Assembly (NCBI RefSeq): GCF_008831285.2
Contig: NC_045146.1
Location: forward strand, 7,016,972-7,080,971
Origin: Nymphaea colorata
Taxonomy: Eukaryota; Streptophyta; Magnoliopsida; Nymphaeales; Nymphaeaceae
Direction: 5' to 3'
DNA: 64,000 nt
The stretch's first letter is position 1. The number at the start of each line of letters is the position of its first letter. The notes beneath the pieces are model-generated. The model was not told the DNA's origin, made no database searches, and saw only the letters and a list, made by a program, of their open reading frames with translations. Made by a program: the position numbers and the translations under genes. Positions 36,645 through 47,700 of the stretch are shown here, one piece after another.

Positions 36645-37790
36645 TGTTGAGAAAATAAAAATAAACAAACTAATCATTAATGAACATGTTTTTACACATG
36701 GAAGGTCATCATCGACCTTGGCCACAAATTACAAGAGGAGGAGAAGAAATAGATGAGCTTTCCACAATTTTTGCAAGGGAAAATAATTAATCGCTTAACT
36801 TGGAATTTTCTTTCACTTTTTTATTTTCAAATGGATTTATCCCTCCTTATAAATGGATGCCCATTATCTTACCTTCCCACCATTCTTGTAATTGCGTCCT
36901 TGCCATGCCATGCATTATCTTATCAACGGTAGGTCTGTTCATGAGCGAGTTCGAGCCGAGTTGAGCCAAGTTCGATTTCACTAGGTCGAGCTCGACTGGA
37001 GCCCGAGTTTTTAAAACTTGAAGTCAGCTCGAGCCGAAGATTGGCTTGAGCCAAGCCAAGTATTCCATTAAAAGATTATTTTTTAAAAGAAACAGGCAGC
37101 ATATAGATTTGAACATGGAACCTCCCAAATAACTAGCCACGTGCATACCCATTTGAGCAACCTACTTTTTCTGATAATTTTATATATTTTGTATTTCGAG
37201 CTTAACCGAGCCGAACCCACTTAACTCGAGCTCGACTCATTTAGGTTGTCTAGTTCGAGTCAAGTTCTTTGAGCGAGTTCGACTGGAGTGAACAGCCCTA
37301 ATCAATGGAACAACATCCATCTTTATCCTTAACAGCCCCTCCCAAACTGGACGGGGATAATGGAAAGTTCAACTTTGTTGCGTATTTTTGTAAAAACCAG
37401 TTGAGCCCTCGTTTTGATAACGATCTGGAAATTAGACCAAATTTTGCTGCGTGAAGATTTTCTTCAATGGATAGAATTTAACCTTCACTTTGGTGACGAA
37501 GTTGGCAATACTTTTCGGTCATCCCAAAATGTTCATTGAGAGTACATAACAAGCCATGTTCTGATAGCGTGCTGAGAAAATAAAAAATAAACAAAACAAA
37601 ATCATTGGACATGTTTTTAATTTAACTTGCACCATGGAAGGTCACCATATTGATTTGGAAATAAAGAGGGAAAGAAAATCGTAAATAGTTAAAGAGGTTA
37701 TCTTCCATTGCTAAAATAGTGGGACGCTCCTCTATTTATTCTTCCCTCCTAATTGTTATTTGCAATTACGGTCGATCCTGACCTTCTAAG
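36645..37790 (-). mobile_element. TRIM-like miniature LTR retrotransposon, Copia-style signals
   Basis: On the minus strand, a 5' LTR (from about 37,790, truncated, to 37,570, ending TTTTCTCAGCA) is followed directly by CGCTATCAGAAC, a diverged primer-binding site. Next comes only about 225 bp of internal DNA, then the polypurine tract TTTGGGAGGGGC (37,346-37,335). A 3' LTR follows, starting TGTTAAGGATAAAG at 37,334 and ending TTTTCTCAACA at 36,645. The two LTRs share the AAATAAAC/ACATG(T/A)..GGAAGGTCA.CAT series. No protein domain fits in the interior, as in TRIM elements. The 3' LTR is interrupted by the MITE at 36,930. Confidence 0.65.
36930..37300. mobile_element. hAT-type MITE, 371 bp, near-perfect 8-bp duplication
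   Basis: It starts TAGGTCTGTTCATGAGC at 36,930 and ends GTGAACAGCCCTA at 37,300, the same family as the 31,494 element (one substitution in the left TIR). The flanks are ATCAACGG (36,922-36,929) and ATCAATGG (37,301-37,308), a 7/8 match. The interior shares a GAACATGGAACCTCCCA..CCCATTTGAGCAA stretch with the 504-bp copy. It sits within the 3' LTR of the TRIM-like element. Confidence 0.85.
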
Positions 37791-39349
37791 GTGTAAAAAC
37801 CATGTTGAATCATTTGATTTTTGTTTATTTTTATTTTCTAATCAACATGGTGGACGACTAGTATTACATAGAAAAAACTTAAACGTGTCAAAACAGGCGC
37901 AGACCAATTTGCATCACATACACAAACTTGTTTTGTTGTTGGTGGATACGAACTATGACAAATCACCCACCAATTAGTCTCTCCTAGCTTTGGTCGGTGC
38001 CTTTTTACATTATAGTAGTTCTTGTAAAGCTATGTCAAAGGCAGCTTATGATGCTTGCACATTATTATAGTTGAAACATTTGCGGAGTTCAACTTGGCCT
38101 AGCTACTGGTGTTTGCAAGGTCATATGAGTTGCTTGTTTAATATACATAAAGTTTATAACCTTGCAATTGACTTGATCATCTCTCGCATGGTGTTGGCCT
38201 ACCAACATTACCAGGTCTCTCGCGTAGCCACTTATCGGAAAGTGCCGTCAGTTGCCTACACCAGCCTCACAAAAAGTTCTTATTTTCATATTGGTGCTCT
38301 AAAAAACTTGCTCATTAATTTATATAATCGTCCCCTTTAAGATGCGAGGGTTTTTTAATTAGTGCAACTCAGCCCAACATTCCTAGCTCCACCATTGTTG
38401 TGAGTGATAATAACCACTTCGTGGAAACCAGTACCAGTTTCCTATTTTGACAAAGATATTTGCTTGCCTGTTACAGGCTTCAAGGAAATGCCATGCCAGT
38501 AAATTAAGCCACCACGGAACCATAAACAATCCCAAATATCAAATATGAATCGTCTTAACCTTATCGGGCAGCATGTATGAGACTATTTCAACCTATGCAA
38601 TTGTGTCACATATTTCTGTACAACTATCAAGCAAAGAGGTGTCTGCTGCTGGTTGCTTTGGTCAGCTGAAAATGTTACATGGTTGTGGTTGGTGAGTTTT
38701 GAATGTGCATGTATATTCTTGGAAGGATATATAATCTTGTTATCTTCAATGTATCTCTAGTTGGTGTTTGCGTCGTCATTGATAAACTGACCCACATTAA
38801 TTTAGTATCAATACTTGATAGTTAAGGTCCATAAAGTCCAATTCACTGTTCGTGCAACCATCCAATATTATTTCCCTTCTCGTTTGGAATTTAATTTGCA
38901 CTTTAATCTCTGTGTTTGTTGTTCCCTCAATATGCATTCAGTGCATAGCAAATATTTTTTCCAGGAGTGAGAAACGCGAGACTGTTCAATCTGATTTTAT
39001 ATTGAAAATAGATTACCAAAATGCCCTCAGTAATATTTGATGTTTGTTTAGATTGTGTCGGTTTTGCATGCGTCAGGAGAGAAAACATGTTCTTTCTAAA
39101 AACTACTTTTGAAATTGGGAATATTATCAAGGCACTTAATTTTTATTTTGTACACCGGAAGAATCCGTTTTGCTTAGACCAAGAGAAGAAAAAAGAATGA
39201 CTAAAAGAAAATAAATGAAAATCAATTTGTTATTCATGAAAATTTTATTCATCAAAGTCCCACTTGAAAATATGGCAAGAGTTAGACGTGGATATATTGC
39301 GCGAAGGCGTCGAAGGAAAGTTCATTTTTTTATTTTTGGCTTTGTTTCA

Positions 39350-39410
<61 letters not shown>

Positions 39411-40180
39411 GGGAGAGAGAGAATGGATAGTGGCTCTAGCTATCAAAGTCACTTAACTCACTTATGAGGACTATCGAACCGTCATAACACATGGTTAAGA
39501 GAAATATATATGAATTACTTAAATTATTAAAATGTCCCATTTTTTTCTTGATTTTCTGTCAACATAATAGATTGGACAGCCCGTGGATGACTCTGATAAC
39601 CAGAATTAGCATTCGATTTTCTTATATATATATATATACAGATATATTAAAAATAATTGGCTACCTTTATGGCCAAATAATTGTTTTTTTTTATTTTGTG
39701 CCACCAAAAACTATTAATAAAAATATATTTCATTTCTAAAAACTGTGGGAAAGCAAGTAGCTTCGTCAATACTTTTTGGGAGGATTTTGAGCTTACAAAA
39801 AAAAAGAAAAAAGAAAAAAAGAAAACCATTCCACCACTGAAATGATTTGACAAAAGCGTCACAAACTAATCAGACCTGAACTCGTTAATTGGATTTGTCC
39901 ACATCAAGCCTTATTGTCTGAAATTAACTATAATCGTTCTTTTGCCATGGATGGGGGCGATGAGTACCTCAACATCATAGGGGATCAGATGGGAAAGCCG
40001 ATCGACTAGTGTTCACACGCTTCTCCGACCCGATCTGTTTCAGACGGAAGAGTCACTTGAACAAGCGAGTGGCATCCAGTGAATGAATCCGGCCTGGGCT
40101 GCATCCACGTAAGCCACGTAGAAAAGACAAAGCCCAATTACGGGAAGGCATGATAAAGAAGCGGCCGACGTCGTCTTAAT
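37791..40180. other. Intergenic DNA; downstream flank of the RING-H2 gene
   Basis: No gene recognised. A (TA)27 run lies at 39,354-39,407 and polyA-rich DNA at 39,795-39,830. The short frames here have no known domain. Sequence becomes GC-richer from about 39,950 towards the RING gene. Confidence 0.45.
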
Positions 40181-40186
40181 TTCGAA

Positions 40187-40717
40187 TCACCGGCGGTTGG
40201 CGGCGAGGGGCACGAACTCGGAGAGGGGCGTCGCCACCGGCGTCGGTAAGGGGGAGGAGCGGCAAACGGGACACGTGGAGCTTTTGCGCAGCCACGCATC
40301 GATGCAGTCCACGTGGAATTGGTGGCGACAGTCGGGAATCTGCCGGAGCATGTCCCCTTGCCCGTAGTCGGCGAGGCAGATGGCGCAGGTGGCCGCGTCG
40401 TCACCGGATGAGCGACTAAAGCAGTGCTTAGGGTAAGCGGCGATGGCGGCATCGTCGAGGCCGGGGACGACGACGACGACAGTCGGAGGGAGAAGGTGGT
40501 CCGCGGGCGGTTGTGGCGGGGGCAGCGAGTCACGGCCGACGATCCGGACACAGACATAAGAGGCGAGCATCGTAGTGGAGACGAGGACAAGGATGGCGAC
40601 GGCGATTGCGATTCCGTAGCCGAGACCCGTGCCAGTGTCTGCTGGAGAGGAGGAAAGGAAAGTGGAGGGAGAGGGAGAGGAGGACTGCGATGAGGGGGAG
40701 AAGTTGAAGATGGACAT
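40187..40717 (-). CDS. ATL-type RING-H2 E3 ubiquitin ligase
   Basis: Intronless, 176 residues from the chosen start. ATL proteins are membrane-anchored E3 ligases that receive ubiquitin from an E2 through the RING. In order: a Ser-rich N-terminus, one transmembrane helix at residues about 33-58 (GYGIAIAVAILVLVSTT), the GLD motif region PGLDDAAIAAYPK (85-97), and the RING-H2 domain C111-C114-C130-H132-H135-C138-C149-C152. The spacing C-x2-C-x15-C-x-H-x2-H-x2-C-x10-C-x2-C and the DAWL..STCPVCR spelling are typical of ATLs. Length and single-exon structure also fit. An in-frame ATG at 40,792 would add 25 residues translated largely from a (GA)n microsatellite (ERERERE), which is implausible as protein. 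The start at 40,717 is therefore preferred, leaving the microsatellite in the leader. Confidence 0.9.
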   Translation of the reverse strand: MSIFNFSPSSQSSSPSPSTFLSSSPADTGTGLGYGIAIAVAILVLVSTTMLASYVCVRIVGRDSLPPPQPPADHLLPPTVVVVVPGLDDAAIAAYPKHCFSRSSGDDAATCAICLADYGQGDMLRQIPDCRHQFHVDCIDAWLRKSSTCPVCRSSPLPTPVATPLSEFVPLAANRR

Positions 40718-40741
40718 CTCTCTCTCTCTCTCTCTCTCTCC
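40718..40741 (-). repeat. (GA)n microsatellite in the RING-H2 leader
   Basis: CTCTCTCTC on the plus strand, immediately upstream of the chosen ATG on the minus strand. GA/CT repeats are common in plant 5' leaders. Here the repeat is also in frame with an upstream ATG, which makes the start ambiguous in automatic annotation. Confidence 0.8.
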
Positions 40742-42584
40742 GTCGTTAGTGTGGCCGTCATGGGAGATGATAAGGTGGTAGATGGGAGCCATTAAGAGAG
40801 AGAATTAATGGTTTCGTGATCATCACACTATGCATGTTGTTAGGGAAATCGAGCGGTTGTATGACATCAATGCTTCCTTGATATGAGAGTGGGTAGCTTA
40901 GCTTCCACCTTCAACCCGTTATAAATGATAGTGACAAAAGAAAACGTTAATAGTTGGACTGGAAAGAGATGCTTCCTTGTGGCCCTCGCCCTTCGATGCA
41001 AGATGGGCAATGGCGACTCGAAGTGAGGGCTAAGGTGAGGTGATCGCACAGCTGTCATCATGGAGCAAGAGGCGACGTGACCAGCCTCAGCTGCCATGGC
41101 CCCAACGATGGTGACGGACCGGGTGTGACTAGGCTGCACACGAGCCGGACCAAGTTCGGGCTCGAGTCGGTTAAAATTACTCAAGCTCAAACTTGACTCG
41201 AGCTTCTTACAAGAGCTTCTTACAGCAAGCTTGAATTCGACTCGACTACACAAAATTGAGCTCGACTCACTACACAAAGTCGAGCTCAAGCTCGATTAAC
41301 TCATTTAACTCGTTAACTTGTTTAACATTTACTCATTTTAACATTTACTCATTTAACTTTAACTCATTTAGCTCCTTCAGGTGCTGACTCGTTTAACTCG
41401 TTCAGTACTGACTCGTTTAGCTCAACGTTAACCCGTTTAGCTCGTTTAGGCATTTAAATCCTTTAGCCTTCTATTCTATGAGAGATAATGCTGAAGCATG
41501 CTTCATCATGATCATCTATCTGCTAAAATGCGCATATAGCTAGAAAGTATATAGACAGTGTAATAAGTAATAACAGGGTGAGATGGAACCATTCCAATCA
41601 GAATTTTTTAACCAAATCTAGCTGATAAAGGATAGGCTTGTTTAACAAAGCAAAACTTCCTTTCTTATATATAATTTATCACATTTATGATGGACTATTG
41701 TCAAACTCAAATAAATTTTAAGGTCCACCTTCAATCAAAAAGTTGGACCGTATTCAGAAGTCCACATAGTAGTAAGACCCCAATATTAAGACTAAGACTA
41801 GAAGAAGAAGGATAAAAGATCTGATTAAGTTGCCCAAGTTTCGAGGAAGCTGCCCTTCAAGCTAGTTTGCTTCAACCTTCCTGCATTTGACAGTACACAA
41901 AAGAGAAAAGGATGAGATTACGTGTAGAAGTATATGAAGATATTTTGTAATGATAAACATCAAATATTTATTTAAAATACATACAAAGTAGGGAATTCCT
42001 GCCTATGAACTAAGAAAACACTAAAAGGTACCTTGCCTATGATCTAAAACTTTTTTCACAGAAGAAATTTAACTTTCAGTTCCCAATAATAGGAATCAAC
42101 AAAAAACATTTATTTTCAGTTCACAAGGCAAAACTCTGATTGATATAGTAGAGCCATGAAAAGTATATGCTAGGACATTGAAATCTAAATTCTGTGAATT
42201 ATATATGGCACTCCTCCTTCAGTGCATTTGAGAGATTTACTTTCATCTCTATTGGGATATGTTCTTTTCAATCATCAATAAGTCCTGACCCTTTCTTTGT
42301 CTTTGACTGCTGCTAATATCATGTTGGATCCAACAAGTGCCACTTCCACTTAAATAGTTATTTGTTCCCACGTTTAGCAAGTAATAGGCATCACAGAGAA
42401 TTATGTTTTAGTTAACTGTCATAAATAGAAAAGAAAAGTGAAGACTAGTTGAACAACATCGCTATATTTATGTTCTACTTGCTTCTGCTGACACTCATGC
42501 TATTGTTGACTTTATTAGAAAAATAGAGTTACACATTAAAGTGAAAAGATACGGAAGCAACATAATTTGTTGTAAGATACTTAC

Positions 42585-42676
42585 AAATGGAAACACTGCC
42601 TTTGGAACATCTTCCCCAGCATATCCAGCTTTGCATGTGTAAGAACCCATATCACGGACAATGGCAGAAACCTCAT
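42585..42676 (-). pseudogene. ARP4: Isolated exon of actin-related protein 4 (ARP4)
   Basis: Minus-strand codons give [20 protein letters not shown] followed by [10 protein letters not shown], close to the N-terminus of plant ARP4 (usually [30 protein letters not shown]). ARP4 is a nuclear actin-related subunit of chromatin remodelling and histone acetyltransferase complexes. The exon has a good acceptor (TTTGGGTAG before 42,676) and donor (GTAAGTATC after 42,585), with the phase expected when the first exon ends MYGG plus one base. I find neither that first exon nor any later ARP4 exon before the RING gene. The fragment is therefore a truncated or captured piece, with substitutions (V to R, S to F) suggesting relaxed constraint. 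Confidence 0.75.
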
Positions 42677-43149
42677 CTACCCAAACGGAAAAAAGGAGAG
42701 GCATAATGCCATAAGTTACATAAAAAAAGCAGTCCCTAACGATACTCCTGCAAATCTGCTTCCGAGTCTCTAACAATAGAACCTAACAAAAAATAAAAAT
42801 GTTAGCATAAAAAAATCAATATTAACTGTGTTCCAAAGAAATTCAGCCATAATGTTGCATCAAGGAAAAATCAAGCATCTAAGAACAAAACAACAACTGA
42901 ACTTAGAACAATACCTAATATTTTGACAGGTAGCACAAAAGCTAGAACCAAGCATGATACAACACCATATTGAACAAACTAAACAGGTCATTAGTGGCAA
43001 AAATAGGCTTCACAAAACACGTAAAAGCAGTCTACAGTACATGCACTCATATTTTTATCATTGAAAACGTATGTTTGCACGTGGGAATGTTTAGCTTGGG
43101 ACAATCATGCTCAAGACCAACTACATTGACACAAGAACGAGTGAAGCTC

Positions 43150-43305
43150 GAACCAGGCTGGTTTACAAGCCTATTTCTTAGTTCAGTTAGTCCATATTCC
43201 TACATGTGCTCAAAGCCTCAAAACTAGCTAGATTACCACAAAACTCTAGCCGGGCTGATCTACCAGCCTATTTCTTAGTTCAGTTAGTCCATATCCCTAC
43301 TTTGT
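43150..43305 (+). repeat. Local ~97-bp-spaced duplication
   Basis: CCTATTTCTTAGTTCAGTTA with GTCCATAT(T/C)CCTAC occurs at about 43,170-43,203 and again at 43,266-43,300, preceded in both by a GGCTG(G/A)T.TAC(A/C)AG word. It is a short internal duplication within the proposed hAT-like element. Confidence 0.8.
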
Positions 43306-44007
43306 TGACTCTGGTACATTACACTGAGCCCCAAGCATCTGGAGATTCTGGACCTAGCTTGAACACCACCTCAGACAAATCTATAATTGAAAACACAACT
43401 TTTCCTGCTTTCATGCTCTTGGTCAGGGGAAGCATTATTTCACCGTGCAAACAAACATTCAGTGGTGGACAGCCATGTGCAATAATGTGAGCAAAATTGC
43501 CTCACGGTTGAAACGGAGGAGATATAAAGCCACAGCCACAGAAGAAAAAGATACAACTCATGGAACAAGAGGAAGAGATGATCGCAGGTGATCTAAACAC
43601 GAGAAGGTGATAGCAGGTAATGCAAATCCAATTTCCCAAGAGACAAAATCCAGGATAGAAGGGAACACTTCTTAGTGAATTCAACCATAAATCATGATCA
43701 AGAGAAGGACATGCGCTGTTGAATGTAGCCAATTACAGGCCTACAGCTATCTAATCTACGTTTTCGCTTCTTGAATGAGACCAGCTGGTCTAAACCCTCG
43801 ACATGAAAGAAACACAAAATTCCAACATTCGAGAAAACATGATACTATCATTATAACAGAAAACCAAATGGGGAGAGTTCAACAGTGTCAGTACTCCTAA
43901 GCAAAGCGAGTCAAAGCAGAACATTTCATAGACACCGTTAACAAATGAAGAACACCAGATTCCATAAAAAGACTGTCGATTAAGTCTTTACATTTTAACG
44001 GTCCTCT

Positions 44008-44302
44008 AGTCCAGCAAGAGCGAGAGGGACGCGTCTGAAGCTGTGAGGCAGCAGCAGCGAGAGAAGGGGAAATGCGACGGATGCGTCTGACTGAGGCAGC
44101 AGCGGCATTTGGGCAAAATCAGTTGGGAGGAGGAAGAAGAAGAAGAACAACAAGGAGAAGAAGAAAGGAAGGCTGAAGGGGTACCTGGCGTAAAGGCGGG
44201 AGCAAGAGTCCAGCAAGAGTGAGAGGGACGCGTGTGAGGCTGTGAGGCAGCAGCAGCGAGAGAAGGGGAAAGGCGACAGACGCGTCTGAGGCAGCAGCGG
44301 CA
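44008..44302 (-). repeat. Duplicated GC-rich, leader-like segment upstream of the ARP4 exon
   Basis: GTCCAGCAAGAG(C/T)GAGAGGG with ACGCGT(C/G)TGA(A/G)GCTG and GGCAGCAGCAGCGAGAGAAG occurs at 44,010-44,107 and again at 44,208-44,301. On the minus strand this lies 5' of the ARP4 exon and looks like a CT-rich first-exon leader. Ser/Leu-rich frames through it are low complexity. It may be the captured 5' UTR of the donor gene, internally duplicated. Confidence 0.6.
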
Positions 44303-44732
44303 AGAGAAGGCAGCAGCAGCGGTCTGCGGAAGAGAGGGAGCCTCAGAGCAGTTTGGAAGACTCGTCGTGGTCGACGGAAGAGGGGAAGACACCAACTCAG
44401 CGAGAGTCAAGAGGGAGAGCAGACGGTTCACGGGAAGAAGGAAGAGTGAAAGACCGAAGCGGAAAGGGAAGAGAAGAAAAAAATTTATCCCAAACCGGTG
44501 AACCGGTATCGGGAACCGGTTCATCTAATTCAATTCATTAAATATAACGAATCGAGTCGAGTTTAAACGAGTCGAGTTCTTGCTACTCCAACTCGATTCG
44601 TTTATTGATTCGAGCTTAACTTTGAGCTGGAACAACACTTTTTATAAATGAGTCGAGCTCGAGCCGACCTTTTTCGAGCGAGTTCAAGTCGAGCCTGAGT
44701 TGGCTCGACTCGTTGTGTAGCCCTACCGGGTT

Positions 44733-45132
44733 ATGTGAGGGTTGAATTAAAGTTTTTAAATTTTGATATGGGTTAAAATATTATTTTTTATAATTTTTAT
44801 GTAAAATAAGTAATTTATATATAAATTTTTTTGAGGTAAGATTAAGGCCCTTAGAGATTTACTCTGACTCAGCCCTTGCCCCTAATGTGGATCACACAAC
44901 AATAAGGGCGAGTTAGAATTTATTTTAGCAGTCATGAAACCACATTTGGTATGGACATCCTATTTAATTTTTGATCAATTTTTTTTAGGGTTGGTGTTGG
45001 CAGCGTCTACTCCCATGTATCTCTACGATACCACTGGTTAGCTTTTCATTTAAAAAAATTGAAAAGAGTCCTTAAAATAGAAACGGATCGGTTGGACATG
45101 TACAAATATATTAGTCCTAAATCCACGCAGCC
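44733..45132. other. Intergenic AT-rich DNA
   Basis: I see nothing coding. AT-rich sequence separates the hAT-like element from the leader-like segment that follows. Confidence 0.5.
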
Positions 45133-45443
45133 TTGTCTAAACAACCGGCTCCCGAAAACTCCTTCTCTTCCTCCCTCTCTCTTTCCCCTCTGTTCTTAAA
45201 CCCTAGAGGGAGTGAGCAGGAACTTCCTTTGATCAGATCGCGGGACTTGCATCCTCAACTATGCCGCCACCATCAACCTCCTTGTAGTTCATCCATATCC
45301 GCAACCAAAGGCGGGGGAAAGTTGAGCATCGTCAGAGGGAGCCTTGTCTTCTGGAAACATGAAGGTAGTAAAGAACATGAGAAGCTGCGTAAAAGGAGGA
45401 GAGAATGCTCAATGGGAAGACTGTTTTGTGCTGCGGGAATAAA
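45133..45443 (+). other. Leader-like segment with telo-box, truncated by Copia DNA
   Basis: CT-rich DNA is followed by TTAAACCCTAGAGGGAG (about 45,196-45,212). The AAACCCTA telo-box is frequent in leaders and promoters of plant translation and ribosome-related genes. A 104-codon open frame starts at 45,133 but resembles no domain, and a short ATGCCGCCACCATC frame ends after a few codons. At about 45,444 a minus-strand Copia fragment begins, so this may be the severed 5' end of a gene. Confidence 0.3.
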
Positions 45444-45894
45444 CTAGGAGGGAAAGAGTAAGGAAATCAGATTCTGATCTCTTCTAACTGTGACCATATG
45501 GTGAGTTCGCTCAGGATTTGGTGGTGAACCGCTTAGGTCGGGTGGAAGGAGAACTAACAGGTTCAAGTTCATTTCTAGTAGGTTCAGTTTCAATAGGTTC
45601 AGATTTGTTCCCTGTAGAGGTTTCATTCCCAAAATACAGAAAAGATTTAGGAGGCGGCGATGGCTCTTGCATAAAATTTGGACCTGAAATAATGAGAGGC
45701 ATAGAAGAAGAAATCGGTGCATCTTTGTTTGTAGAATCAGACTTTTTAAAAAGAAACCGTCTTTCATAAAAAAAAATGATGCGCCTGGAGATGTAGGTTC
45801 TTCCTTTCATTATATCCAAACAGATGTACACATGATGGCCGTAGCGTATACAAGAATGGCACAGGGTTGGAATTCAAACTCAAGTTTGTGTTGT

Positions 45895-46570
45895 CTATAA
45901 TCCGTTACGCAAGGAAAGCATGTAACCAAGATTTTTTAAAAAATTAAAATCTGGAACCTTTTTATATAGGACCTCTAAAGGTGATTTGTGTTTGAATGGT
46001 TCATGGGGCATGCCATTTATGAGATAAATAGTAGAACTGAAAGCATATGCCCAATAGATATGGAGCACATTGGCCTGAGCCATGAGAGAGAGACCTGTCG
46101 ATACTCTCTCTCGGTACTACCATTTATTTAGGGAGTGTGTAGACAGAACACTCTATATTCAATACCATTTTCATGCAACTCGTTGATCAAGGCTTGGAAT
46201 TCTCCTCCCCAATGAGAATGAAATATTTTATTTTTGCATTCAACACATTTTCAACATGACTTTTAAACATTCTAAAGGCATTCAAAACATCAGATCAATA
46301 CTTAAGAAAATAAACTCATGCATATTTAGAGAAAACATCCACAAACACAACATAGAATCTAAAACTGTCCTTGCTCATTGCAGGCAAAGGACTCCACACA
46401 TCTGAATAAATAATATCCAATGGTTTTTCAAACAAAATATAGTTCCATAAAAAGGAAGAAAATGACTTTTTTTCGACAAGTCTCCTAAAACAAATGTTTT
46501 GGAAAGGCAAATTCAATTTATATAAAATCTTTATAGTGACTTGAGTAGCTGGATGACCGAGTCTACTATG
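45895..46570 (-). pseudogene. Copia integrase pieces (minus-strand element)
   Basis: Two frames: one reads KPLDIIYSDVWSPLPAMS and FYVVFVDVFSKYA (integrase core with its first Asp), and one reads AYAFSSTIYLINGMPHEPF with KSPLEVLY (C-terminal part of the core). The region that should hold the second and third catalytic acids is broken between them. Confidence 0.75.
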
Positions 46571-46889
46571 CCATCATTCTAGAGAGTCGAAATTTTTCGC
46601 CAAGGAGAACCATCTTTTCTCCTTCTTTATTCAATGGGATACTATAGAGACCATCCTTACTTGTTCCCCTCAGCAGAAGTGTGCTTGTAATCATATCCTT
46701 AACACAACAAAAAGTATGAGTGAAGTCAAAAATAACATTACTATCATGACAATTTTTGCACGGATAACTTCGATATTGACGGCACGTAGAATATTATTTA
46801 AAACAAATTTATCAACATAGGATGAACCAATATGAGTTATAGACAAACTTGAGCGATCCCCAACTTTTAGAGAGTCATTTCCTTGATAT

Positions 46890-47700
46890 TCATGATGGTT
46901 GGAGAAGTTTGCAAGATCGCTGGTCACATGGTGTGTGGTGCTGGAATCGGATACCAGTTCGAGCCCCCAATATTCTCAAAAGAAGAATTATGAGATAAAG
47001 GATAAGATTCCTGCTGCTTGTTGGCTGCTTTGGTTGGCATAAGTTTGCAACTGGTAGCAGAGTGACCAATCTTTTCACATAGTTGGCATGAAACACGAGG
47101 TAGATTGGAGTTATGGTTGTTATTATACCCTTGACCTCCTCTATTGTAACCACCTCTATTTCCTCTTCCTCTAAAGTTATTGCCACAAATTGGTGACCAA
47201 GAGATTTAAATTTTCAGTGTATATTCATCAATAGAAATTGAGGCTTTCTTGATGTCTTGCACTTAAGATTTCAACTGCATAATTTTTTATCTTGAGTGGG
47301 CAGCATAGGTATCATGCAAGGATTCCCAAGCTTTATACAAACAGGCTAAACTGACCACTTGAGCATCGATGGGTTCAGATAATGACGCATGAAACCAACT
47401 GAGTAGTGATTGATGATGTTTGAGCCAAAAAATAAATTCAGGATTTATCACATCTGAATCTTCAATTCTCTTAAGAGGAGGTGGTATGTCGTCAACATAC
47501 CTCTTCAGACCATATGTGAGAAGAATAGGTTGCCATTGAGGTTCCTAAAGGAGATACTTGTCCATAGTGAGTTTAATGGCCAATAGTGATGGAAATTGCC
47601 TCCAATCTGTTCAAACAAGAAGGCACTTTCCAAAGAAGATGATGGTCTTGAGCTTCCTCTAAACTGTGATGAAGGAGACGGTTGGTGCAGGTTGGCTTGG
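46890..47700 (-). pseudogene. Copia gag with zinc knuckle (minus-strand element)
   Basis: The frame pieces include the gag (UBN2-type) core WLKHHQSLLSWFHASLSEP with QVVSLACLYKAWESLHDTYA, an Arg/Gly-rich RGRGNRGGYNRGG tail and the CCHC knuckle C-x2-C-x4-H-x4-C. Internal stops separate the parts. Confidence 0.75.

Larger units (their letters stand above)
41126..44724. mobile_element. Proposed 3.6-kb non-autonomous hAT-like element carrying an ARP4 exon
   Basis: The left end (41,126-41,150) reads TGACTAGGCTGCACACGAGC. The right end, read inward on the minus strand from 44,724, is AGGGCTACACAACGAGTCGA. Both ends lead into about 200-330 bp of CTCGAG/GAGCTCGA-rich subterminal sequence like that in the two hAT MITEs. 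The flanks are ACCGGGTG (41,118-41,125) and ACCGGGTT (44,725-44,732), 7/8 identical. Aligning the TIRs leaves 3-4 extra bases (TGAC) at the left, so the boundary is not exact. The interior is not repeat-like and includes an exon of actin-related protein 4 and a GC-rich leader-like segment. Confidence 0.5.

Noticed and set aside
40138-40761. A 207-codon frame overlapping the RING-H2 gene
   Set aside because: It is a shadow frame of the GC-rich coding sequence. Only the other minus frame has the RING and transmembrane segments.
44006-44524. A 172-codon minus-strand frame rich in Ser/Leu/Pro
   Set aside because: Low complexity from a CT-rich duplicated segment, with no domain. It is better read as leader-like DNA upstream of the ARP4 exon.
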